Source: Symbiodinium sp. CCMP2592 (taxonomy: Eukaryota; Sar; Dinophyceae; Suessiales; Symbiodiniaceae). From it: a stretch of 64,000 nucleotides of DNA. Position numbers and translations under genes: made by a program. Location: positions 1-64,000 of the forward strand of contig CAJNDT010005876.1 of the NCBI GenBank assembly GCA_905221615.1, in the 5' to 3' direction. Shown in pieces: positions 47,595 through 56,546 of this stretch (positions are counted from its first letter, which is position 1; every line of letters begins with the position of its first letter). Under the pieces are notes generated by a model that saw nothing but the letters and a program-made list of their open reading frames with translations, ran no database searches and was not told the DNA's origin.

Positions 47595-47825
47595 GGACAA
47601 GACCCGAAACCCTAACCCAAAGCCCCGAACCCTAAGCCTTCAACCTTCAACCCCGAACCCTCAACCCTAATCCCCACGCCCTAAACCCTAAACCTAAGCC
47701 CTAAACCCTAAACCTAAACCCTAAACCCCTAAACCCTAAACCCTAACCCTAATCCCTACGCCCTAAACCCTAAACCCAAGCCCTAAACCCTAAACCCTCA
47801 ACCCTAAACCCCTAAACCCTAAACC
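47595..47825. repeat. CCCTAAA-type repeat cluster
   Basis: Longest near-regular CCCTAAA run in this part of the window, with ccctacg variants. It faces the opposite way to the cluster at 46905-47045. Confidence 0.9.
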
Positions 47826-48548
47826 CAGAGGCCTCGAGGGTATCTTCAGGCTTGCAGTCTTTCTGAGATCTGGGAGGCAAGGCCCAGCGAGTACGTGTCA
47901 GACTGCCGCAGCTTTGGTTCCATGGGAGAGGCAATATGGAGATCGGAACTAGGAATGCTATTTAGAGTATATCAGAAAGACGTGTAATATTGCTTATAGT
48001 ATATCAGAATGATTAGCAGGATTGCTTACAGATTACTGTAGTAACGTGCCCCAAACCCTATTTTCAATCATGAAGGCCCCGAAATAATACCTTGTCAGCA
48101 TGCCCTTGTCAAAGCTACCAAGCCATCATCTGGATTTCTACCGCTTCCAGCAGCTTCATTAAAGGTTTATTGCTGTTATCATCGTGATGCTTGCTACTGC
48201 TCTGGCATGTGTTTCGGTTGCCTCTGCACTCAATCAAAGGCCAAGAGGGTTCAAGGGTTTTTTCCGCTGGCGTTTGAACCGTAGAGACAGGTTAAGAGTG
48301 TCGCCGCAGCGAAGGGGATCAGGGATATAAAATTGCGGCCTAAACAGTTACTACTATTTTAAGGGTTCCTTATTTACTCACAGTATGGGGGCCCATTACC
48401 CTATTCCAAGTATTAAGGCCCTTAGATTACTGACCCAATTGCCCATGGCTGGCATTCGTCCATGGCTCTTGGAGCCTGGCGGTGCCTTCTTCTGAGGGCC
48501 ACAGGCCCCACCCGAGTGTTCGGGGCTTTGGCGCTTCTTTCCCTTTAG
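47826..48548. other. no firm gene; family K-like element
   Basis: Two copies of a roughly 33-base repeat (agtatatcagaaagacg / agtatatcagaatgatt) lie at 47968-48025. A family K-like element lies at 48341-48432. A coding-like frame at about 48490-48547 may be the exon that precedes the family G element. Confidence 0.35.
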
Positions 48549-48640
48549 TAGGGAATGGGGGAATGGATTATTGGGGATGTATTATTGGGGATTTTATAGG
48601 GGTACTAATTATAGGGGTCCATTCCACCATTCCCTACTAG
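48549..48640. mobile_element. family G inverted-repeat element
   Basis: The ends gtagggaatgggggaatgg and ccattccaccattccctac pair, with TAG at the right end just before a coding frame. Confidence 0.75.
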
Positions 48641-49207
48641 GCACATTTGGGGGATTTTTTGGCAAGAGTTTGGGGGTTACCGAAATTCGAGGGCTTGGTC
48701 CCTCAGCTCCGAATCCTGCAAACCCAGATGCCTGAACTCCGAAACTCTGCTCTCACCAAACGTCTGCTTGGAGGTTCATGGGTAGGAAAAACTGGAGTTA
48801 ACAGTTCCCTAATATGGGTTATAACTATAGCTACCCTACTTTTTTAATCAATTTGTAACTGCCCACGAACTTACGAGGGGTTTGGAATCTCCGAGTTTTC
48901 AAGAACCCAAGGATGCTTTTGCCAAACCACCAAGGCCCCCGTAAGCTAAAGTCCAATAAACCACAAACCTTATACTCCCGATCCTTGAAACTCCAAACCT
49001 TACTTGGAGGTGCATGGGTAGTTATACGTGGGGTTATAAGTAGGGTAACTATACTTATAACCCATATTAGGGGACTTATAGCCCTACTGATAGCTACCCA
49101 TGAACCTCCAAGTCGGGTGCTTCTGTCTCTCTCAGAGGTCACGGGCGCGTGGCAGTGCGCCGGCGCGTGGCCACGCAGGTAGTCGGAGCCGGGTCGTTGC
49201 TGCGTGA
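48641..49207 (+). CDS. unrecognised gene with two consecutive family A introns
   Basis: Exon 1 (48641-48773, after the AG of a family G element) reads GDFLARVWGLPKFEGL and QLRILQTQMPELRNSALTKR. Intron 48774-48877 (104 bases) is family A. Exon 2 (48878-49009) reads RVFKNPRMLLPNHQGPRKLK. Intron 49010-49112 (103 bases) is another family A copy, and exon 3 (49113-49207) is Arg/Gly-rich and ends in TGA. Both donors follow the same ctt-gga-g triplets in phase 1 and frame is kept through both joins. Exon 3 is the least certain. No family is recognised. Confidence 0.5.
48764..48878. mobile_element. family A inverted-repeat element, diverged
   Basis: The left end tgcttggaggttcatgggta and right end gcccacgaacttacgag pair imperfectly; the interior ggttataactatagctacc matches other copies. 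Confidence 0.7.
49001..49113. mobile_element. family A inverted-repeat element
   Basis: The ends tacttggaggtgcatgggta and ctacccatgaacctccaagt pair closely, with a symmetrical gttataagtagg core. Confidence 0.85.
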
Positions 49208-49269
49208 TGCCAGGTTTCTCAGGCGGGGGCAGGGGAGAGTTTTGGAGTCTGGTGTATGCGGGCTTTATG

Positions 49270-49356
49270 GGGGGTTTCCGAAAATTAGGGGTACCTTATT
49301 TTGGGGTCCTTATAATAAGGATCCTACTATGCAGGGTACTATATTAGGGTCCCCTA
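49270..49356. mobile_element. family E element with truncated right end
   Basis: The left end ggggtttccgaaaattaggg and body match the other family E copies, but the ttttcggaaac right end is missing after gggtcccct. Confidence 0.75.
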
Positions 49357-49607
49357 GGATAGCAGCGTGGTGTGGGCGGGTTGGAGTTGGGGGGTCGGAT
49401 TTCTTTTGGGAGTGTTGGGGTTTGGATTGTTTGGGAACCTGCCGCTCTTGTGGTGTTTTGTCCAAGCATGTGTGTCCGAGGCCCTGCAGCTTGAACCCAC
49501 TGAGGAGCCTGAATGTAATCAGAAAGCAATGCTGGTTCCTTGTTTCTGGCAATGGGACAAATGGGATGTTTTGTGGGGACGCCCGCACGAAAAGCATTAC
49601 TTAGGGC

Positions 49608-49789
49608 ATGTGGCTTGCATTGCAACACACCGTGCCAGTGCTTCCGCTTGTCAGGCTTCTGGAGCGAGTCGATGCGTGCCTTGGGCCGGATCTGGATCCG
49701 AGGGGCCCATCCAACATCGTGTGGAGATTGGGAACGCCTCGGGCTTCTGACGCCTTGATGTGGGATGCATCGAGAGCAGCTGGGTGCCT
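49608..49789 (+). CDS. unrecognised exon ending at a family C element
   Basis: The frame reads VPVLPLVRLLERVDACLG, then NIVWRLGTPRASDALMWDAS, and reaches a family C left end (ctgggtgcctgttaagg) in phase 2, the same phase as the other three family C copies. The downstream partner was not resolved because telomere-like repeats follow; a candidate coding piece starts at about 49896. A second frame at 49490-49620 (MLVPCFWQWDKWDVLWGRP) is also protein-like, so a frame change or small intron probably lies near 49620. Confidence 0.4.
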
Positions 49790-49875
49790 GTTAAGGAGTT
49801 TAGTTTTAAGTTGCCATGATACGAAAACAACATGATTGACTACAGATCCCGATTATGGTAGCTTAAGCTCCCAAC
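49781..49875. mobile_element. family C inverted-repeat element
   Basis: The left end tgggtgcctgttaaggagtt and right end attatggtagcttaagctcc pair imperfectly and match family C. Confidence 0.7.
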
Positions 49876-50265
49876 CCTAAACCCTAAACCCCCCAGGCAG
49901 ATGCATTGACTCGGATGGCAGAATCCAATGCCGTGTAGCTTGCCAGCACAGCCTGGGCCTCCGGCAACCTGCGTAGGATCCTTGGTTATAGTTGGGTAGG
50001 GTTTAGGGGTTTAGGGTTTAGGGTAGCATTTTACATTTTTATAGGTACTCAAACCCAAAGAAGGAATAAAAGTGTAAATTTTTGATCCCATCCCAACCAT
50101 GAACTAGGATCGATGGCGCCCTCTGGGGGATGACTTTCCGGTAAGGCCAGCAGATAGCAGCTGAGATGCATGCAGAGGACACATAAGTTGCAATAATGGG
50201 GACCTGCAGCAGTTGACAGTGTTTCCTTGTTGCGCTAACTGACCCTAAATTCTTAAAGCACTCAG

Positions 50266-50472
50266 CTCAGTTGCTTCGAACGAGGGGGTTTCCCTGGAGG
50301 AGCTAACCGCCATGGCATGGATCCGTGGCACCATCCAGCAAGCCGACCGTCGGCTCCCGTCCACCCTTGCCCACCAGTCGTGCGTCAACATCAGGGAGCT
50401 CGGCCACCGGGAGCTTTCAGGCATGGCCTGGGGAGTTGCTGCCTCGCAGTTCAAGGAGGCACCCATGCCAAA
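50266..50472 (+). CDS. helical-repeat-type exon (OPR/FASTK-like)
   Basis: After aagcactcag the frame reads VASNEGVSLEELTAMAWIRG, then QQADRRLPSTLAHQSCVNIR and HRELSGMAWGVAASQFKEAP. The repeated L-(T/S)-x-M-A-W pattern at about 40-residue spacing is typical of helical repeats in octotricopeptide/FASTK-like RNA-binding proteins of organelles, which are abundant in dinoflagellates and apicomplexans; that assignment is by pattern only. The frame then meets a telomere-like repeat block. Confidence 0.5.
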
Positions 50473-50585
50473 CCTAAACCCTAAACCCTGAACCCTAAAC
50501 GCTAAACCCAAAACCCAAAACCCTAAACCCTGAACCCTAAACCCAAAACCCAAAACCCTAAACCCTGAACCCTAAACTCCCTGAA
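50471..50585. repeat. telomere-like block with near-identical flanks
   Basis: About 115 bases of CCCTAAA/CCCAAAA units. Immediately before is aaggaggcacccatgccaaa (50453-50472); immediately after is aagaaggcaccgatgccaaa (50586-50605). Confidence 0.85.
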
Positions 50586-50764
50586 AAGAAGGCACCGATG
50601 CCAAAAGCGGCCGCGGCGGCCGCGTAGCAAAGCATCGGAACCTTCGGACCGCAGAGCCCTTGGAACGTGGGACGGACGATGGCGGCAGCCGAGCCTGGGG
50701 GTTCCTTTAAAGGGATCTATAGGGATTCTATAAGGGTATAGGGTTTGGGGTTTAGGGTTTAGAG

Positions 50765-50900
50765 TACTTGGAGTGTCGGGGGACTTAGTAAGTGGGTAGT
50801 AAGTAGACTTATAAGTACCCCAAAAGGGACCCTAATTGGGGTTATGGTACTTAAAAGTCCCTAAAATAACCAGTTACTAAGTCCCCCGACCCTCCAAGTA
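50765..50900. mobile_element. family B inverted-repeat element
   Basis: The ends tacttggagtgtcgggggac and gtcccccgaccctccaagta pair. The flanks are not clearly coding. Confidence 0.85.
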
Positions 50901-51547
50901 AGCTACGCTGATTGCTAGGGAAGCCTGGCATACATGATCTGTATCTGCATTTATACCTATATATTACAAACATATTATATGTATGTACATGCACAACTAT
51001 ACATACATATGCGTACACATACACGCTTTCGCTTTCGGAGGCACAAGGTCCAAGTCGGACGTAGCCTATAGCATGCACTAATTACACGACTGTGAGGGCA
51101 CCACAACCTGGAGCAGAAATCTCGTCCGAGTGTGCACTCAGGCAGGGCAACCGCACTGCAAACGGGCAGTTGGCGCACGGGGATACAACCGGCAGACCTT
51201 CGGCCCAAAAGCCGTCCCTGCTACAGGCTCCCTTAATCGGAAACCGAAACAGAATTAATCCGCCATAAAGTGCGATGCGAAGCAGGCCTACAAAATGCAG
51301 GATCGTTCCTCAAGGGTATGAATTGAGGCCATCCCTGCACAGCTACATCCCCTGGATGCCGAAACACCATCTTCGAGGTGATATAAGGACATCAGTACAG
51401 CACAGAGCTTGAGCCTTGTTCCTCATGGGGCAGAGAGGCAAACTACAAGCTTTATGCCCCGCATGGCGGATTCAAAAGGCCATGCCCTCCCAATCATGTA
51501 AACACCGTCGCACTAATGGTATGAGCAGCCAGCTTCCTCATGAGAAT
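50901..51547. other. no recognisable gene
   Basis: A TACATA/ACATAC-rich tract lies at about 50950-51030. Nothing coding is supported. Confidence 0.4.
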
Positions 51548-52190
51548 GTTGAACGCATAACCAAGCATCGAAGTCCGCAGGCTGCTGGGTCGTTGGCTGC
51601 CCTCTAGGCTCCGGTTGAACGCATAACCAAGCGTCGAAGTCCGCAGGCTGCTGGGTCGTTGGCTGCCCTCTAGGCCCCGGTTGAACGCATTACCAAGCGT
51701 CGAAGTCCGCAGGCTGCTGGGTCGTTGGCTGCCCTCTAGGCTCCGGTTGAACGCATAACTAAGCGTCAAAGTCCGCAGGCTGCTGGGTCGTTGGCTGCCC
51801 TCTAGGCTCCGGTTGAACGCATAACCAAGCGTCAAAGTCCGCAGGCTGCTGGGTCGTTGGCTGCCCTCTAGGCTCCGGTTGAACGCATTACCAAGCGTCG
51901 AAGTCCGCAGGCTGCTGGGTCGTTGGCTGCCCTCTAGGCTCCGGTTGAACGCATAACTAAGCGTCAAAGTCCGCAGGCTGCTGGGTCGTTGGCTGCCCTC
52001 TAGGCTCCGGTTGAACGCATAACCAAGCGTCAAAGTCCGCAGGCTGCTGGGTCGTTGGCTGCCCTCTAGGCTCCGGTTGAACGCATAACCAAGCGTCGAA
52101 GTCCGCAGGCTGCTGGGTCGTTGGCTGCCCTCTAGGCTCCGGTTGAACGCATAACCAAGCGTCAAAGTCCCCAGGCTTCGGTTGAACGCA
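51548..52190. repeat. 60-base minisatellite, about 10 units
   Basis: Units begin ggttgaacgcataaccaagc and are almost identical; variants at two positions (acc/act, cga/caa) alternate in a higher-order pattern. Because 60 is a multiple of three, the minus strand has an open frame (51494-52246) with a 20-residue repeat (AFNRSLEGSQRPSSLRT plus three residues). Coding is possible but unproven. Confidence 0.9.
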
Positions 52191-52317
52191 TCAGCGAACG
52201 ACAAACTGTGCGGGCCACCGGCTCCAAGACGAACCCCGTACCCCATAAGGCATCGAAGGGGGTTCTGGGGCTACAGTTTTCCTACCAGACCTCGCTGGTG
52301 AGGCGATCTGAGCCCTT

Positions 52318-52323
52318 GTACAC

Positions 52324-52360
<37 letters not shown>

Positions 52361-52590
52361 TGCACGTACATGTACACGTACGCATGCGCATACACTTACG
52401 CACACACACACACACACATGCACATATACATGTACTCACGCACACACACACACACATATACATACACATATACATACGTACATACATACCTACCTACGTA
52501 CGCACCTACCTACGTACATACATACATGCATACATACATACGTACATACATACATACATACATGCATCGTACATGCATACATACGTATAC
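52318..52590. repeat. CATACA/CACACA/TACG microsatellite
   Basis: Compound microsatellite with several self-complementary tacgta steps. Confidence 0.95.
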
Positions 52591-53843
52591 TTACTCACAG
52601 AATCGGCGGTGTTTGTCTACTTCATAAGTTATGTGTACATAGATGTCGTAAGTGACACGGTACCTGGGAGCTCTATGGAAGTGTCTTCAGAAGAGCCCAG
52701 GAGCGGTTTAATTTGGTATTATGGGGGCCTGAATCATTAGAATAGGCCCATTAGACTGTAATTACAGTAACCCCCAACATTTTTACAGGTGATGAAGCCC
52801 GCTATTATGTGAGAATCACGAGCCCCAAGGAGTGGCTGAATTTACCTCCCACGGCTGCTCCGGTCCCGGCTTTCGCGCGGCGCCGGGCAGGGCCTTCGCC
52901 CCAGGGCCTCAGCAACGCAGCGCGAGGTGGGTGGGTGAGAGACGGAAGGGAGCTTTGGGTTTGAGGTCTCGGTGTTTGGGGTTTTGGGAAGCTTAGAGTT
53001 TATGATTTCGGTTTTGGGTTTAGGGTTTTGGGGCTATAAGGTTTCGGTGTCCGAAGCTTGAGCGATCAGGGTCAAGCGTTTCGGGATCCAGGAGTTAATA
53101 GAGTTTCGGGAAGTATAGTCCTGCAGGAAGCAGCCCAGACTCCGCTTGTGGATGTGTCGGGGTCTTCTATTCCAGTCTGTCCTTGAAGGCTCCGCCACGC
53201 CTGCGTTGCGTGATGTCGCCCTTCTGGAGACGCCTCTCGGTGGTGTAATGTGTAATGTGCGGGCCTGACAAATCAGCAATATCGACAGTACCCCAACTGA
53301 CTGTTCCAATTATTACCCTGGCTCCTTGACGCTTTCGGGCTCTTCTTGCTTGGAGGTTAGCCTCCTGCACTGGACTGACTGACAGCCGTGGTCCACAATA
53401 TGAATCAAAATATTACTTGAGGCAGAGCAGCTGTAGCGACTTCCTTGTGTGGGGACCACAAAGACTTGATAGCAGATAGTAGGATCCTTTTGAATTGTAT
53501 CTTGAATGCATTACTGTATGTGTTAACTTCGGTAACATTACCCTAAGCCTAAACCCTAAATCCAAAACCCAATACATTATATCAGTTCTGTTACATTCTA
53601 AAGCATTTCATGCCGTTTCGAAGGGACCCAACTTCCGAACCTCACTCTTGGAGCCTGAGCCCGAACCTTCCCGAAGAAGAAACAAGCCTCCAATACACCT
53701 CAAGCCTAAACCCCTAAACACTAAACCGTTAGCAAGCTTATCCCTAGTTTAGTTTAGCAGGAATCATCCGCTATCATGCCCCTTCTCTGATCGTGTAGGT
53801 CCCCATACTTTAAACCCCAACCCCCAAAAGAAGATCCTAAAGC
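52591..53843. other. no recognisable gene; family K-like fragment
   Basis: A family K-like element lies at about 52715-52780. A minus-strand frame at 53034-53309 is open but unrecognised. Scattered telomere-like heptamers lie at 53018-53035 and 53540-53560. Confidence 0.35.
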
Positions 53844-53995
53844 CTTGTTGATACCCATCGGCCCCATAGTTCCTTTTTGGGATTCATATATAGAATAATC
53901 CCTTCCCCCTAACATTAAATGGTCGGGCCCCCCCCCCGCCCTAAATAAAAATTCGAGAATGTTTTTATAATTAGGGGGCTGTTGTTATCTCAACT
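53844..53995. mobile_element. family L element
   Basis: cttgttgatacccatcggcc and atgtttttataattaggggg resemble, in the opposite arrangement, the family L copy at 60178-60299. Confidence 0.45.
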
Positions 53996-54052
53996 GCCAG
54001 AAACACAGGTTCTACAAGTAATTAAATAGAAAAAGCGATAAATAAATGAGCA

Positions 54053-54179
54053 CATGTGGTGAATGCCAGAAGCTTGGAAATATGTGAAAGACTTAATTAT
54101 CATTAATGATTAATTAATGATAATTAAATATGATAAGAACTAATTAATGATGTTCCAAGCTTCTAGCATTCGCTACAAG
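54053..54179. mobile_element. family M inverted-repeat element, AT-rich
   Basis: tgaatgccagaagcttgga is matched by tccaagcttctagcattcg; the interior is a taattaatgataatta palindrome. GTGGTGAATGCC at the left and CTACAAG at the right give GT-AG boundaries. Confidence 0.75.
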
Positions 54180-54313
54180 TGCTTTGCTTCTGAGAGGGTG
54201 TGTTGAGTTCTGTCAGCAATCTGCCCGCTCCGCCACAGACAGGCAGCCTCAAAGGAGGCCTTTGTGCCTTGGGGCACGAAGGCCCGAGCCACAGGCTGTC
54301 AAACAGACACTCA

Positions 54314-54527
<214 letters not shown>

Positions 54528-54765
54528 CAAGTGCTGTGAGACCCACCGGAGCACTCAAACACAGACACTCACTCACACTCACTTCTTAGGCAGACAGGAC
54601 CGAGTGAGTGCTTCGCTTGCCATGGGCGGCGAGGAAGCGCTTGAGAAGGCCGGATCTTTCTAATTTGCAGCCTCGGTCCTCCCAATTAATTATTGCTCTC
54701 TCAGCCATCCTGCAACATGTGCATTGGTGCTCAGAGTAATTAATCCTTCAGGCGCATAATGATAT

Positions 54766-54830
54766 GCAGGGGAATCGAGCCCCGGCACTTCCCACTCAGG
54801 GTGTAGCACTATCGCCTCGGCTATCCTGAA
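54766..54830 (-). ncRNA. tRNA-like fragment, probably SINE-derived
   Basis: The minus strand has a box B-like ggctcgattcc inside a paired gggg...cccc arm and, about 35 bases upstream, a box A-like tagccgaggcg. The acceptor stem does not pair, so it is not a working tRNA. Box A-like sequences also lie on the plus strand at about 54997 (tggcgcagtgg) and 55103 (tggtctagtgg). Confidence 0.3.
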
Positions 54831-55229
54831 GTGTGTGAAGGTGGTGCAATTCTTGTCCATAGGAGATTATCACGAGCAATACACAATTTTTCTCTAGGAG
54901 ATGCAGAGGGCAAAAGTGATTCGCCAGATAGAAGAAGGCAAAGCACGATTCGCGGGTGCAACTGCAAATGCAGTAATTACTGACAGCAAAATCAAATTTT
55001 GGCGCAGTGGTTAACGATTTGCCCCGATTCCCAGAAAGTCTGAGAATTACGATGAGTTAAGATCAACGCAAACCGTCAAAAACAGAAAGGCAGGGTTTTC
55101 ATGGTCTAGTGGTTAACGTCGTGGCTGACAGGAGCTGGAAGGCTGCCCGACAGATCCTGGGCAGCAGGGACGAGCGACAAGGGCATCTTCAAAAATTCAT
55201 GCCGCCCAGCCCACCACGGGCGAGAATAC

Positions 55230-56500
55230 AAGTAGCACAAGGTCAGCACTGGAAGTGTCTCCTGTCCGATGCTGGCTGGATGGTGCTGCGTTGTAGTACA
55301 AGCTGAGAACTGGAAGTGCCTCGTTTCGGATGGTGATGCATTGTAGTTAATTCTCAGTACTGGAAGTGTCTCCTGTCCGATGCTGGCTGGATGGTGCTCA
55401 ATTGTAGTACAAGCTTAGTACTGGAAGTGCCTCGTTTCGGATGCTGTCTGGATGATGCTGCATTGTAATTTATTGGTACAAGCTCAGTGCTGGAAGTGTC
55501 TCCTGTCCGATGCTGGCTGGATGGTGCTCAATTGTAGTACAAGCTTAGTACTGGAAGTGCCTCGTTTCGGATGCTGTCTGGATGATGCTGCATTGTAATT
55601 TATTGGTACAAGCTCAGTGCTGGAAGTGTCTCCTGTCCGATGCTGGCTGGATGGTGCTCAATTGTAGTACAAGCTTAGTACTGGAAGTGTCTCGGATGCT
55701 GTCCGGAAGTGTCTCCTGTCCGATGCTGGCTGGATGGTGCTCAATTGTAGTACAAGCTTAGTACTGGAAGTGCCTCTTTTCGGATGCTGTTTGGATGATG
55801 TCAGTGCTGGAAGTGTCTCCTGTCCGATGCTGGCTGGATGGTGCTCAATTGTAGTACAAGCTTAGTACTGGAAGTGCCTCGTTTCGGATGCTGTCTGGAT
55901 GATGCTGCATTGTAATTTATTGGTATAAGTTTAGTGCTGGAAGTGTCTCCTGTCCGATGCTGGCTGGATGGTGCTCAGTTGTAGTACAAGCTTAGTACTG
56001 GAAGTGCCTCTTTTCGGATGCTGTTTGGATGATGTCAGTGCTGGAAGTGTCTCCTGTCCGATGCTGGCTGGATGGTGCCCAATTGTAGTACAAGCTTAGT
56101 GCTGGAAGTGCCTTGTTTCGGATGCTGTTTGGATGATGTCAGTGCTGGAAGTGTCTCCTGTCCGATGCTGGCTGAATGGTGCTCAATTGTAGTACAAGCT
56201 TAGTACTGGAAGTGCCTCGTTTCGGATGCTGTCTGGATGATGCTGCATTGTAATTTATTGGTCCAAGCTCAGTGCTGGAAGTGTCTCCTGTCCGATGCTG
56301 GCTGGATGGTGCTCAATTGTAGTACAAGCTTAGTACTGGAAGTGCCTCGTTTCGGATGCTGTCTGGATGATGCTGCATTGTAATTTATTGGTATAAGTTT
56401 AGCGCTGGAAGTGTCTCCTGTCCGATGCTGGCTGGATGGTGCTCAATTGTAGTACAAGCTTAGTACTGGAAGTGCCTCGTTTCGGATGCTGTCTGGGAGG
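55230..56500. repeat. dimeric satellite, about 10 units of 110-130 bases
   Basis: Two related half-units alternate: one containing ctggaagtgtctcctgtccg and caattgtagtacaagctta, the other containing ctggaagtgcctcgtttcgg and gcattgtaatttattggta. Some second halves are shortened. The array ends about 50 bases before the first exon of the gene at 56547, so it may sit inside an intron. Confidence 0.95.
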
Positions 56501-56546
56501 TGCTGGCATGTTTCTTCTGATTGTTTCTTTTTTTCCAAACGTGCAG

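Noticed and set aside
46905-47825. Chromosome end
   Set aside because: Telomere-type repeats here are interstitial, degenerate, in both orientations and followed by genes, so this is not a terminus.
51548-52190. Regular repeats that could suggest a CRISPR array
   Set aside because: Units are contiguous 60-mers with no unique spacers, and the window is eukaryotic.
54766-54830. Functional tRNA gene
   Set aside because: Box-like sequences are present but the acceptor and D arms do not pair, so only a tRNA-derived fragment is claimed.
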